Shown: in pieces, positions 7,849-21,671 of the stretch | Position numbering within the stretch: the stretch's first letter is position 1 | Layout of the letters: each line of letters opens with the position of its first letter | Source of the DNA: DASYTH01 sp035762905 | Lineage (GTDB): Bacteria; Actinomycetota; Actinomycetes; Mycobacteriales; Pseudonocardiaceae | Reading direction: 5' to 3' | Assembly (NCBI RefSeq): GCF_035762905.1 | Contig: NZ_DASUCC010000131.1 | Location: 89,488-153,487, forward strand | DNA: 64,000 bases | Position numbers and translations under genes: made by a program | Notes under the pieces: generated by a model | Databases searched by the model: none | Seen by the model: only the letters and a program-made list of their open reading frames with translations | What the model was told of the DNA's origin: nothing

Positions 7849-9219
7849 TCACTGCTTCAACCCGTTCGCTCTGATCACCTCGCGGTACCAGTGGGCGCTG
7901 TCCTTCCACACCCGGCGCTGCGTCGCGTAGTCCACGTGGACGATGCCGAACCGCTTCGAATAGCCGTAGGCCCACTCGAAGTTGTCCAGCAGCGACCAGA
8001 CGAAGTATCCCCGAAGGTCGACGCCGGCCTCGATCGCGTCGTGCACCGCGGCCAGGTGCTCGCGCAGGTAGGCGATCCGTTCCGGGTCGCGCACCGCGCC
8101 GTCGGAGTTGACCAGGTCGTCGAACGCCGCGCCGTTCTCGGTGATCATCAGCGGGATGCCGGGGTACTCGGTGTGCACCCGGTGCACCAGCGCGCGCAGG
8201 CCGCCGGCGTCGATCGGCCAGCCCATCGCGGTGGCCGGGCCGGTCGACTCGACGAACCGCACGTCGGCGCAACCCGGCCAGGGCGACGGCCCATCCGGCC
8301 CGGTGCCGCCGCCGTCGACCAGGGTCGGCGCGTAGTAGTTGACCCCGAGCACGTCGATCGGCGCGGCGATGGCCGGCTCGTCGCCGGACCGCACGAAGCC
8401 CCAGTCGGTGATCTCGTCGGTGTCGGCCAACAGGTCGGCCGGGTAGCGGCCGCGCAGCAGCGGGTCCAGGAACAGCCGGTTGCCGAGGCCGTCGATCCGG
8501 CGCACCGCGTCCGCGGCGGCGGGGGTGTCGCTGGCCGGCTCGACCGCGTGCAGGTTCAGCGTGATCGACACCTGGGTGCCGGCCGGCAGCGCCGCGCGCA
8601 GCGCCGCCGTGCCGAGGCCGTGCGCGAGCAGCAGGTGGTGGGCCGCGCGCAGGGCCAGCGCGGGGTCGGTACGCCCGGGGGCGTGCACGCCGGCCGCGTA
8701 GCCGAGGAACGCCGAGCACCACGGCTCGTTCAGCGTGGTCCACAGCGGGACCCGGCCGCCAAGCCGGTCGGCCACCAGCACGGCGTACTCGGCGAACCGG
8801 GCGGCGGTGTCCCGGGCGCCCCAGCCGCCGGCGTCCTCCAACTCCTGCGGCAGGTCCCAGTGATAGAGCGTGAGCACCGGCCGGATGCCGTGCTCGAGCA
8901 GCGCGTCGACCAGCCGGTCGTAGTGGTCCAGCCCGCGCGGGTTGGCCGGGCCGCGCCCGCCCGGCTGCACCCGCGGCCAGGACACCGAGAACCGGTACGC
9001 CGGCAGGCCAAGCTCGGCCATGAGCGCCACGTCTTCCCGGAAGCCGCGGTAGTGGTCGGCGGCCACGTCCCCGGTGTCGCCACCGCTGACCTTGCCCGGG
9101 GTGTGCGAGAACGTGTCCCAGATGGACGGTCCGCGGCCGTCGGCGGCGGTGGCGCCCTCGATCTGGTACGCCGCGGTCGCCGCGCCCCAGAGGAACCCCG
9201 GTGGAAACGTCCTGGTCAT
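7849..9219 (-). CDS. GH1 beta-glucosidase
   Basis: A cytoplasmic family 1 glycoside hydrolase of 456 residues, the normal length. The N terminus FPPGFLWGAATAAYQIEG is the GH1 signature. The acid/base glutamate is Glu165 in TLNEPW and the nucleophile is in ITENGAA near residue 360. It hydrolyses imported beta-glucosides to glucose. The ATG overlaps the stop of the upstream permease gene (ATGA), so translation is coupled to the importer. There is no signal peptide, which matches a role after uptake. Confidence 0.95.
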   Translation of the reverse strand: MTRTFPPGFLWGAATAAYQIEGATAADGRGPSIWDTFSHTPGKVSGGDTGDVAADHYRGFREDVALMAELGLPAYRFSVSWPRVQPGGRGPANPRGLDHYDRLVDALLEHGIRPVLTLYHWDLPQELEDAGGWGARDTAARFAEYAVLVADRLGGRVPLWTTLNEPWCSAFLGYAAGVHAPGRTDPALALRAAHHLLLAHGLGTAALRAALPAGTQVSITLNLHAVEPASDTPAAADAVRRIDGLGNRLFLDPLLRGRYPADLLADTDEITDWGFVRSGDEPAIAAPIDVLGVNYYAPTLVDGGGTGPDGPSPWPGCADVRFVESTGPATAMGWPIDAGGLRALVHRVHTEYPGIPLMITENGAAFDDLVNSDGAVRDPERIAYLREHLAAVHDAIEAGVDLRGYFVWSLLDNFEWAYGYSKRFGIVHVDYATQRRVWKDSAHWYREVIRANGLKQ

Positions 9220-10061
9220 CCCTTCACCGCCCCCTGCATGATGCCTCCGATGATCTGCCGGCCGAGGAGCAGGAACACGATCAGCATGGGGAAGGTGGCG
9301 ATCACGGTTCCGGCCAGCACCAGCGAGTAGTCGACCTCGATGCCACCCGCGGTGTTGGCGATGGCCACCTGCACCGTGGGGTTCTGCGTGTTGAGCAGGA
9401 TCAGTGGCCAGAACAGGTCGTTCCAGTAGGTGATGAAGGTCAGCAGGCCGAGCACGGCCGCGCCCGGCCGGGCCACCGGCAGCACCACGTTCCAGTAGAT
9501 CCGCCAGGTGCTTGCTCCGTCCACCCGGCCGGCCTCGAGCAGTTCGGTGGGCATGGCCGAGGACAGGAACTGGCGCATGAAGAACACGCCGAACGCGGTC
9601 ACCAGCGCCGGGACGATCACGCCGCGCAGGTCGTTGGCCCAGCCGAACCACTGGGTGACCATGATGTACAGCGGGATGATCGCGAGTTGGGTCGGCACCA
9701 GCATGGTGGCCACGACCAGACCGAACAGCGCGCCCCGGCCGCGGAAGCCCAGCTTGGCGAAGGCGAAGCCGGCCAGCGTCGAGGTGATCACCACGGCGAC
9801 CGTGATGGTGCCGGCCACGATCGTCGAGTTCACCAGTGCCAGGCCGAAGTTGCCCTGCTCGTATGCGGCGGACAGGTTGTCCCACAGGTTTCCGCCGGGC
9901 ACCAGCGGCGGCGGGTAGGCGCCGACCGCGGACTGGTCCCGGGAGGAGACCACGACCGACCAGTACAGCGGAAAGGCGGAGATCACCACGACCGCGATCA
10001 GCAGCGCGTACACCGGCCACTTGGCGGCGTCGGCCGGTCCCACGACTCGTCGTCTGGCCAT
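9216..10061 (-). CDS. Sugar ABC importer permease (MalG type)
   Basis: A 281-residue inner-membrane permease of the MalG/binding-protein-dependent family with about six membrane segments. The EAA-type cytoplasmic loop (LLEAGRVDGASTWRIYWNVV) sits at residues ~175-194 and contacts the ATPase. It pairs with the MalF-type protein encoded 9 bp upstream. No ATPase gene is in the operon; actinobacteria often share one MsiK-type ATPase among such importers, which is the likely case here (family knowledge, not seen). Confidence 0.93.
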   Translation of the reverse strand: MARRRVVGPADAAKWPVYALLIAVVVISAFPLYWSVVVSSRDQSAVGAYPPPLVPGGNLWDNLSAAYEQGNFGLALVNSTIVAGTITVAVVITSTLAGFAFAKLGFRGRGALFGLVVATMLVPTQLAIIPLYIMVTQWFGWANDLRGVIVPALVTAFGVFFMRQFLSSAMPTELLEAGRVDGASTWRIYWNVVLPVARPGAAVLGLLTFITYWNDLFWPLILLNTQNPTVQVAIANTAGGIEVDYSLVLAGTVIATFPMLIVFLLLGRQIIGGIMQGAVKG

Positions 10062-10070
10062 TGCGCGCTC

Positions 10071-11069
10071 CTATCCGTCCGCCGAGCGGATCCGGCGGAC
10101 CAGCAGGAAGTTGACCAGCACGATGACCACGGTGATCAGGAACAGGGTCCAGGCGATCGCGGCCGCGTAGCCGTACCGGCCGTTGGTCCAGAACTGTTGG
10201 TACAGATAGAGAACGACGGTCTGGAACTCGCGTTCCGCGCCGCCGTTGTGGTTGCGTGTGGTGTCGAACAGGAACGGCTCGACGAACAGCTGCAACGCGC
10301 CGACGGTGGACACGATGGCGGTGAAGATGATCGTCGGACGCAGGCTGGGGACGGTGATCGACCACAGCTGCCGCCACCGGCCGGCGCCGTCGATCGCCGC
10401 GGACTCGTAGAGGTCGAAGGGAATGGTCTGCATCGCGGCCAGGTAGATCAGCGCGTTGTAGCCGGTCCAGTGCCAGGTCACCATGACCGACACCGCGAAC
10501 CAGGACGCGGCTTTGCTTGCCCGCCAGTCGATCGGGGCGTCGGTGAACGGCGAGAGCACCCAGTTCAGCAGCCCGAAGTCCCTGGCGAAGATCTGGTTGA
10601 AGATCAGGGCCACGGCCGCGACCGAGGTCACGTACGGCACCAGCACGCCCATCCGCAGGAACAGCCGGCCGCGCAGCCGGTAGTTGAGCAGATGCGCGAT
10701 GCCCAGTGCGAGCAACAACTGCGGCACCGTGGAGACCAGCCCGATGCCCACCGTGTTGAGCAGCGCGTTCCAGAAGTTGTCGTCGGAAAGCAGTGCCCGG
10801 TAGTTGTCCAGACCGACCGAGACGTCCTCGCTGCCCGGCCGGCGGGGGCTCCACGCCGTGGTCGAGATCAGCGCGGTGTAGATCATCGGGAACAGCCCGA
10901 ACACCCCGAACAGCAGGAAGAACGGCGCGACGTAGAGGTACGGCGAGCCGTTCACGTCCAGCCGGTAGAGCCGGGACCGCCAGACCTGCCGGCGGGGGCT
11001 TCTCGGTGGACTCGCGGGCCGCCACCGGAGGCGTTCCGGTGGCGACCCGCGAAGCGCGCTGCGGGTCAT
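10071..11069 (-). CDS. Sugar ABC importer permease (MalF type)
   Basis: A 332-residue permease of the MalF type with a cytoplasmic N-terminal tail rich in Arg/Pro and about six membrane segments starting at YLYVAPFFLLFGVFGLFPMI. The EAA-like loop is YESAAIDGAGRWRQLWSITVP. I chose the ATG at 11069, which overlaps the stop codon of the substrate-binding protein (ATGA); the open frame continues upstream only through that gene. It forms the channel with the MalG-type partner. Confidence 0.92.
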   Translation of the reverse strand: MTRSALRGSPPERLRWRPASPPRSPRRQVWRSRLYRLDVNGSPYLYVAPFFLLFGVFGLFPMIYTALISTTAWSPRRPGSEDVSVGLDNYRALLSDDNFWNALLNTVGIGLVSTVPQLLLALGIAHLLNYRLRGRLFLRMGVLVPYVTSVAAVALIFNQIFARDFGLLNWVLSPFTDAPIDWRASKAASWFAVSVMVTWHWTGYNALIYLAAMQTIPFDLYESAAIDGAGRWRQLWSITVPSLRPTIIFTAIVSTVGALQLFVEPFLFDTTRNHNGGAEREFQTVVLYLYQQFWTNGRYGYAAAIAWTLFLITVVIVLVNFLLVRRIRSADG

Positions 11070-12355
11070 CCGGTTCCCGTCGCGGCCTTGATGTCGTTCA
11101 TCGCGTTCGTCCAGGCCGTGTTGGGATCGGTGCCCTGCTCGACGCTGTTCAGCGCGTCGGAGAAGGTTTGGCCGATGATGCCGCTCTGCGGGCCGACCAC
11201 CTGCGCCGGCGCGTTGGCAAGGGAGGCCGGGAAGATCTTGCCGGCCGGCGCGTTGGCGAAGAAGTCGGAGACGAAGTCGGCGACCTCGGGCATCGTCCAG
11301 GTGCTCTTCTGGCTGGGGAAGTTCCCGATCGTCTTGAAGATCTTGACGTTCTGCTCGGGCGCGGTCAGCCACTTGGCGAGTTCCACCGCGGCCGCGGTGT
11401 TCTTGCCCTGGCTGGGAACCGTGACGTAGGAGCCGCCCCAGTTGCCCGAGCCGCCGGGGATCGTGGCGATGTCCCACTTGCCGGCGGTCTGCGCGGCGTT
11501 GGACCTGATGTAGCCCATCATCCAGGCCGGGCAGGTCACGGTGGCGAACTGGCCCTGCTGGAAGCCGGTGTTCCACTCCGGGGTGAACTCGGGCAGCGCC
11601 GCGGACTGACCGGCCTTGATCGCGCCGACGGTCAGGTCCCAGGCGGCGCGGACCGCCGGGTTGCGCTCGACGATCAGCTCACCGGCGCCGTCGTAGAAGG
11701 TCTCCTTCTCGTTGCCGAGCACGCCGGTGAACACGTGCCCGCCCGCGTCGAACCACTTGACGTTGGCCGGGGCCCGGCTCAGGAACCGGTTGCCGGTATC
11801 CACGTAGGCTTGCCAGGTCCGCCACAGCGCGGACACCTCGTCCCGGTTGGTGGGCAGGCCGGCCTGGGCGAACAGGTCGGTGCGGTAGCACATGGCCAGC
11901 CCGCCGATGTCGGTCGGCAGCCCGATCAGCGCCTTGTGGTCCGCTGTGGACGCTCGCGCGACGATGGCCGGGGTCCACTGGCCGGCGTCGACGCCCTGGT
12001 CGAGGTAGTTGACGAACTTGTCCGGTTGCCCGACGTAGCCGGCGATCTGCCCGACCTCGATCACCTCGAGGTCCGCGGTGCCGCTGCCGGCGGTCAGCCG
12101 GGCCTGCAGGTTCTGATGGTGGGCGCCGAAGTCGCTGCGGTTCTCGACGATCTTGACGTTGGTGTGCGTCCGCTCGTACTCGTCGTAGAGGGACCGGTCG
12201 GCGGGCAACGAGAAGTTGTCGCCGAAGACGTTGATCGTCAGGGTGACGGGCGCGTTCGGGTCGCCGCCTGAATCGCCGCCGGACGAGCAGGCCGCGAGGG
12301 TCAGGGCGGTCACGGTGAGCAACCCGACCAGCGCGCGTCGCTGTGCACTGCGCAT
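11066..12355 (-). CDS. Sugar-binding lipoprotein of the beta-glucoside importer
   Basis: A family 1 extracellular solute-binding protein of 429 residues. The signal peptide ends at a lipobox (TLAAC, Cys about 23), followed by a Ser/Gly/Asp linker and the binding fold. It captures oligosaccharides outside the membrane. The ATG at 12355 is preceded by CAGGAGGC. It is the first gene of the operon and has a perfect 16-bp LacI-type palindrome and a TTGACA upstream, so it is probably repressed by the LacI protein at 6811-7824. The GH16 glucanase next door is a likely source of its ligands. Confidence 0.93.
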   Translation of the reverse strand: MRSAQRRALVGLLTVTALTLAACSSGGDSGGDPNAPVTLTINVFGDNFSLPADRSLYDEYERTHTNVKIVENRSDFGAHHQNLQARLTAGSGTADLEVIEVGQIAGYVGQPDKFVNYLDQGVDAGQWTPAIVARASTADHKALIGLPTDIGGLAMCYRTDLFAQAGLPTNRDEVSALWRTWQAYVDTGNRFLSRAPANVKWFDAGGHVFTGVLGNEKETFYDGAGELIVERNPAVRAAWDLTVGAIKAGQSAALPEFTPEWNTGFQQGQFATVTCPAWMMGYIRSNAAQTAGKWDIATIPGGSGNWGGSYVTVPSQGKNTAAAVELAKWLTAPEQNVKIFKTIGNFPSQKSTWTMPEVADFVSDFFANAPAGKIFPASLANAPAQVVGPQSGIIGQTFSDALNSVEQGTDPNTAWTNAMNDIKAATGTG

Positions 12356-12372
12356 GGATGCCTCCTGAGGGC

Positions 12373-12405
12373 GTGAGAGCGCTCTCACGGTATTGCCTCT
12401 GTCAA
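12373..12405 (-). promoter_or_regulatory. Promoter with LacI-type operator of the beta-glucoside operon
   Basis: A perfect 16-bp palindrome gtgagagcgctctcac occupies 12373-12388. On the minus strand TTGACA lies at 12405-12400; a -10 placed 17 bp further falls inside the palindrome, so a bound repressor would block the polymerase. The same palindrome, with one mismatch pair, recurs before the GH16 gene. Confidence 0.85.
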
Positions 12406-12419
12406 GACCAGCCGCCGGA

Positions 12420-12461
12420 ACCGGCTCCCGCGCCGGGAGGCAGCAGGGAGCGGGAGCCGGT
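12420..12461 (-). terminator. Hairpin downstream of the GH16 gene
   Basis: A 12-bp stem (accggctcccgc against gcgggagccggt) with an 18-nt loop begins 34 bp beyond the GH16 stop codon and before the promoter of the importer operon. It insulates the two units. Confidence 0.55.
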
Positions 12462-12494
12462 CCGGCGCCCCCGGTCAACGGATCGGACATGTCC

Positions 12495-13928
12495 TCAGTG
12501 GCCGAAGGTGAACCAGTTGACGTTGACGAAGTCCGCCGGCTGACCACTGGTGAACGTGAGGTACACGTCGTGCACCCCGGTGACCGGGCTGATGTTCGCC
12601 GGCACCGTGCGCCAGCTCTGCCAGCCGCCGGTGTTGGCGATGGCGAAGCTGCCGACCGGTGCGTTGCTCGGGCTGTCCAGCCGGACCTCGACCAGGCCGC
12701 TGACCCCGCCGCCGGCCCCGGACGCCACCCTGGCCACGAACTGCCTGGCCGGGTTGGCGCTGAAGTCGATCCGGTTGTAGCGGGTCCAGTTGCCGTTGTT
12801 GACCGCGCCGATGTTCTGCCCGCCGCCGGTGTCGGTGGTGCCCTCGACGATGACCCCGTTCTGCTGCTGGAAGCTCTCGGCCTGCAGGGTCGTGTAAGCG
12901 TTCCCACCGCCCCCGCCGGGTGGCGGAGTGGTGGTCGTCGTGGTCGGCGGCGGGGTGCCGCCACCGCCCCTGGTCCACACCGCGACGTAGTCGACGATCA
13001 TCGGCACGCCGGGCACGGTGGCCGCGGTCGGGGTGCCGATTCCGGCCACGCCGTTGGGGAATCCGCCGCCCATCGCGACGTTGAGCAGGATGAAGTAGCC
13101 GGCGTGGGTGGTCATGTTGTTCCAGGTGCCGGCGTCGAACTGGTTCTGGTTGATCTGGTGGTACTGGGTGCCGTCCACGTACCAGCGCAGTTGTTGCGGG
13201 GAGATGCTGGCGTCCCACTCGAACCGGTAGGTGTGGAAGGCCGACTGGCAGGACGAGCCCGGGCAGGCCCGGTTGGCGCCGATGCCGTTGAACTCGTTGC
13301 ACGGCCCGCCGGGTGCCACTCCACAGTGGAGCACGCCCCACACGGAGTTGATCCCGTTGACGTTCTCCATGATGTCGAACTCGCCGACCGCGGGCCAGTT
13401 GAAGGTGCCCCGGTACGGTCCGCCGAGCGCCCAGAACGCCGGCCAGTAACCGAGTGCGGCGTTGCCGGTGATGTTGGGCATCTGGATGCGGCCCTCGATC
13501 CGCATGACGCCGCCGGACGGCGGCCGGAAGTTCGCCCGTTGCGTCTCGATCCGGGCCGAGGTCCAGTTGCCGGCGCCGTCCCGGCGCGGCGTGATCCGCA
13601 GGTTTCCAGTGCCGTCAAGGGATACGTTCTGTGGACTGTTGGTGTAGCTCTGGATCTCGCCGGTGCCCCAGTTCGGCGGGCCACCGGGGTAGCTGTGCCC
13701 GATGTCGAAGATCCAGTTGGCCCCGGATGGCAGGGAACCGTTGGGGCCGTTGAAATCGTCGGCGAACGAGAGGGTCCAGCCGGCCGGTGGCGGCGGCACG
13801 TCGGCCTGGGCCGACATGGTGAGTGGGACGGTGACGAGCAGGGCCGCGGCGGCCGCGCCGAGAGCGAGCCGCCACGCTCGGCCAGACCGCCGGGCCGCCG
13901 GCGGGGAGTGCAGGGTTGGGCCGGGCAT
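12495..13928 (-). CDS. Secreted GH16 beta-glucanase with C-terminal CBM6-like domain
   Basis: A 477-residue exported enzyme: signal peptide (hydrophobic run ~residues 20-40, cleavage near AQA-D), GH16 domain ~45-310, Thr/Pro/Gly linker ~312-335, and a CBM6-like carbohydrate-binding domain to the end. The active site is GEFDIMENVNG with Glu183 and Glu188. GH16 enzymes of this kind usually cut beta-1,3- or mixed-linked glucans. The ATG at 13928 is chosen for its strong AAGGAGGTC ribosome-binding site; an in-frame upstream codon at 13988 lies in the structured leader. It shares an operator motif with the neighbouring importer operon, so the glucanase, importer and GH1 enzyme probably form one pathway. 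Confidence 0.92.
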   Translation of the reverse strand: MPGPTLHSPPAARRSGRAWRLALGAAAAALLVTVPLTMSAQADVPPPPAGWTLSFADDFNGPNGSLPSGANWIFDIGHSYPGGPPNWGTGEIQSYTNSPQNVSLDGTGNLRITPRRDGAGNWTSARIETQRANFRPPSGGVMRIEGRIQMPNITGNAALGYWPAFWALGGPYRGTFNWPAVGEFDIMENVNGINSVWGVLHCGVAPGGPCNEFNGIGANRACPGSSCQSAFHTYRFEWDASISPQQLRWYVDGTQYHQINQNQFDAGTWNNMTTHAGYFILLNVAMGGGFPNGVAGIGTPTAATVPGVPMIVDYVAVWTRGGGGTPPPTTTTTTPPPGGGGGNAYTTLQAESFQQQNGVIVEGTTDTGGGQNIGAVNNGNWTRYNRIDFSANPARQFVARVASGAGGGVSGLVEVRLDSPSNAPVGSFAIANTGGWQSWRTVPANISPVTGVHDVYLTFTSGQPADFVNVNWFTFGH

Positions 13929-13967
13929 GGGTGACCTCCTTGTCAACCCGAGGGATGCCAGCAGGGT

Positions 13968-13990
13968 GTTTGTTGCTGCGAGCAACAAAC
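13968..13990 (-). promoter_or_regulatory. Perfect palindrome in the GH16 leader
   Basis: gtttgttgct, 3 nt, then agcaacaaac: a perfect 10-bp inverted repeat between the operator/promoter and the ribosome-binding site of the GH16 gene. It could be a second regulator site or an RNA hairpin in the leader. It has no copy before the importer operon. Confidence 0.55.
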
Positions 13991-13997
13991 TAGAGCA

Positions 13998-14026
13998 ATG
14001 AAAGCGCTCTCACGACGGGTTGTCAA
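13998..14026 (-). promoter_or_regulatory. Promoter with LacI-type operator of the GH16 gene
   Basis: The palindrome atgaaagcgctctcac (13998-14013) matches the importer-operon operator except at its left end. On the minus strand TTGACA at 14026-14021 and TTTCAT at 14003-13998 are separated by 17 bp, giving a plausible promoter whose -10 overlaps the operator. Confidence 0.8.
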
Positions 14027-14278
14027 TGCCTGGCCACCCTGAGCCATCGGCCGGACCACGAAACGATCATGGGCGGCCGGCGCGGCCGCCGAACGTCCAG
14101 GTAGACCGAACAGTGACCAGCGCCGCACATCCGAAATCGGGGCGCGCGAGTTATCCTGAGGTTACGTGGGATCGCCCGAACATGGACGTTCGGCGCTGTA
14201 TCGCTTGGATCATGGCCGACGTTACGTCCGTGACAACAATTCAGTCGCTCGATGGGTGCCTACGCGTTTCGCGGCTGT

Positions 14279-14284
14279 TAAGCT
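14279..14284 (+). promoter_or_regulatory. Possible -10 of the gltB promoter
   Basis: TAAGCT preceded by TGT, an extended -10-like sequence about 90 bp before gltB. The 14027-14373 region has no gene. It also holds TATCCT near 14152 and two gttacgt segments (14160 and 14220) that could belong to nitrogen control, but I cannot fit a convincing GlnR box. Confidence 0.3.
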
Positions 14285-14373
14285 CAGGTCAACACGCGGG
14301 CCACCGGAGTCCCGCGCCCAGGAACCGGTTCGCCGAACTGAGCGCGAGGACGACTGAGGGAGGTCGACGCGTG

Positions 14374-18940
<4,567 letters not shown>

Positions 18941-18948
<8 letters not shown>

Positions 18949-20458
18949 CCCGAACGGATTCATGAAGCACCCCAGGCAGGATCCGCCCAAACGGTCCAAA
19001 GTGGACCGATTGGCGGACTGGCGTGAGGTGTACGTCGAGCTGGACCGCGGCGAGCGGGACCGGCAGGTCCGCACCCAGGCCGCCCGGTGCATGGACTGCG
19101 GCATCCCGTTCTGCCACTCCGGCACGGCCGGCTGTCCGCTGGGCAACCTGATCCCGGAGTGGAACGACCTGTCCCGGCGCGGGGAGTGGGAGGACGCCAG
19201 CGACCGGCTGCACGCCACGAACAACTTCCCGGAGTTCACCGGACGGCTGTGCCCGGCGCCGTGCGAGTCGGCCTGCGTGTTGTCGATCACCCCGGAGGCC
19301 GGCGGGCCGGTGGCGATCAAGCGGATCGAGCAGGCGATCGCGGACATCTCGTGGGACCGGGATCTGGTCCGGCCCCGGCCGGGCTCGGTGTCCACCGGTC
19401 GCCGGGTCGCCGTCGTCGGCTCCGGCCCGGCCGGTCTGGCCGCCGCGCAACAGCTCACCCGCGCCGGTCACGAGGTCACCGTGTTCGAACGGGACGACCG
19501 GCTCGGCGGCCTGCTGCGCTACGGCATCCCCGAGTTCAAGATGGAGAAGAAGGTCCTCGACCGCCGGCTCACCCAACTGCGGGCCGAGGGCACCCGGTTC
19601 ATCACCGGCTGCGAGGTCGGCGGCACCGGGCCCGGCGCGCTGTCGGTCGCCGATCTGCGCGCCCGGTTCGACGCGGTCGTGCTGGCCGTCGGCGCCCTGC
19701 GCGGCCGCGACGCCGACCTTCCCGGCCGGTTGCTCGGCGGCGTCCACCTCGCCATGGACCACCTGGTCCCGGCCAACAAGGAATGCGAAGGCGACGGCCC
19801 GACGTCGATCTCCGCCGCCGGCAAGCATGTGATCATCATCGGCGGCGGCGACACCGGCGCCGACTGCTACGGCACCGCCACCCGGCAGGGCGCCCGCTCG
19901 GTCACCCAACTCGACCAGTACCCGCGCCCGCCCGACGTGCGCGACGACGACCGCAGCCCCTGGCCGGTGTGGCCGTGGATCCTGCGCACCTATCCCGCGC
20001 ACGAGGAGGCCGGCTCCCGCCGCTTCGCCGTGTCCGTGGAACGCTTCGTCGGCGACGACTCCGGCAACGTCCGCGCCGTCGAGCTCCGCGAAGTCAAGGT
20101 GCACAAGGATCCGGTGACCGGCGCCCGCGAGGTCGTCCCCGTCGGCGACCACGTGGAAACCCTCCCCGCCGACCTGATCCTGCTGGCGATCGGCTTCGCG
20201 GGCGTCGAACACCTCCCCCTCCTCGGCGGTCTTGGCATCACCCTCAATCCCCGCGGCGTCATCTCCTGCGGCCCCGACTGGCAGACCTCCGCCCCCGGCG
20301 TCTTCGTCTGCGGCGACGCCCACCGCGGCGCATCCCTCGTCGTCTGGGCCATCGCCGAAGGCCGCTCAGCCGCCCACGCCGTTGACGCCTACCTCATGGG
20401 CGCCTCCGACCTCCCATCCCCCGTCCACCCCACCGCCCTCCCCTTGGCAGTGGTATAG
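18941..20458 (+). CDS. gltD: Glutamate synthase small subunit
   Basis: The electron-input subunit of GOGAT, 505 residues. It oxidises NADPH and passes electrons through FAD and 4Fe-4S clusters to GltB. Cluster cysteines sit at 50, 53, 58 and 65 (CMDCGIPFCHSGTAGC) and in CPAPCESAC around 105-113. FAD binding is seen at VAVVGSGPAGLAAA and NADPH binding at IIIGGGDTGADC. The GTG start at 18941 lies inside the end of gltB, so the two are translationally coupled. The last ~25 residues are Pro/Ser-rich. Confidence 0.97.
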
Positions 20459-20516
20459 AAACGACCAAGTGGAACCCCCGGCTCCGTTGAGCCGTACGGC
20501 CACCCCGCTCCACGAG

Positions 20517-21587
20517 CTATCCTCGGGCGAATTCCTCTGGCCGGTAGTCCTTGCCACGGCGGAGGGCTACCCAATTGGTGTCATAATCGATTTCGGTGCC
20601 ATCGAGTGCTTCTGCGAGCCATCGAGTAGCTATCACCGTTCCGGAGTCGCGAACACCGAATATGAAAAGCGTCCTGGAGTCTAAGCCCACTGCGCAACAG
20701 CCGACCGTTTCATCGTCGTCGCAATGAACCACTCGTTGGCCGCCCGCGACTACTTCCCAGCCATTTCCCAGTGAATCAGTGAGGTCGCACTCCAAGGCGA
20801 CGAAGGGTTCCAGGGTCGTCCGGACGAGTGGGCCTCCAACGACAACTCGCATGCCTTCCTTGGCTTCGTCGCTTGCCCCGATGGTAATCGCAGCCAAAGG
20901 GTCGGCGCATTTCGTACGTTCCAGCAGTTGGTGACGAATTTCCAGGGCGCAGGCCACATCGGCGGCACTGAGCCGGGAACTGGCGAGTATGTGAACCTCG
21001 CTCTTGACGAGCTGACGAAGTGCGTCCGTGAGACGCGGCCGGTCGGATACGGTATCGGGTGTCAGATCTCGTTGGGAGCGCATTAGCTTCTTGTCGCGGC
21101 GCCAACGAAATTTCGTCAGCATCGCGCGAGCAAAGCTGTGCCCGCCGTAGTATGCCAGCCCGGCAACTATCACTGGCCCCAAGAAGAGTAAACCCAATGA
21201 TGACTCGAACGGCACGAGTGCTAATGATCCGAATGTGCCGATAACGCCAATCTCGGCGGCTACCCGGTTGCATGCATCTGTCAAATCTCCCAAGCGAATT
21301 CGGTATTCACGAACAATACTCTTCCGATCTCGACCGGTGGTGATCAGTTTCAGGCCATCCGATAACTCAAGAAGAGGGCCTGCGGGCGGAAGCTCGAGCT
21401 CCTCCAGTTCGCCTTCAAGACTCCTAAGTATATATTCGTATCGTTCCAGCCAGGTTCGCCACGGAAGAACGACATTTCGAAGCGCGCCTCGGCCGGTTAG
21501 ATACTGCGTAAACCGTCCATGTAACCAACGTTCGCAGGCTGCAATCTCTCGAGCAGTCGCCCCGGGTCGTGATAGTACGAACGCCAT
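20517..21587 (-). CDS. Orphan two-domain protein with membrane hairpin, low-GC
   Basis: I do not recognise the family. The 356-residue product has a polar N-terminal half (residues 1-115), a hydrophobic hairpin at ~118-150 (GSLALVPFESSLGLLFLGPV and following), a basic stretch RWRRDKK just after it, and a C-terminal alpha/beta domain of ~170 residues. That domain has VVVGGPLVRTTLEPF, then a late VRDSGTVIATRWLAE segment, a GGP...G.T.A..L pattern. Base composition is clearly lower in GC than its neighbours and codons such as ATA and TTA occur, which suggests recent acquisition. It sits alone between gltD and a peptidase gene. The ATG at 21587 has no clear ribosome-binding site. Confidence 0.7.
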   Translation of the reverse strand: MAFVLSRPGATAREIAACERWLHGRFTQYLTGRGALRNVVLPWRTWLERYEYILRSLEGELEELELPPAGPLLELSDGLKLITTGRDRKSIVREYRIRLGDLTDACNRVAAEIGVIGTFGSLALVPFESSLGLLFLGPVIVAGLAYYGGHSFARAMLTKFRWRRDKKLMRSQRDLTPDTVSDRPRLTDALRQLVKSEVHILASSRLSAADVACALEIRHQLLERTKCADPLAAITIGASDEAKEGMRVVVGGPLVRTTLEPFVALECDLTDSLGNGWEVVAGGQRVVHCDDDETVGCCAVGLDSRTLFIFGVRDSGTVIATRWLAEALDGTEIDYDTNWVALRRGKDYRPEEFARG

Positions 21588-21671
21588 TAACCGATCGAGA
21601 AGTTCGACGGCTCCGGCATAGTACTCGAGTGCTCAGGCAACCTGCGTCAACCCACTTCCCACAGTGGATGG

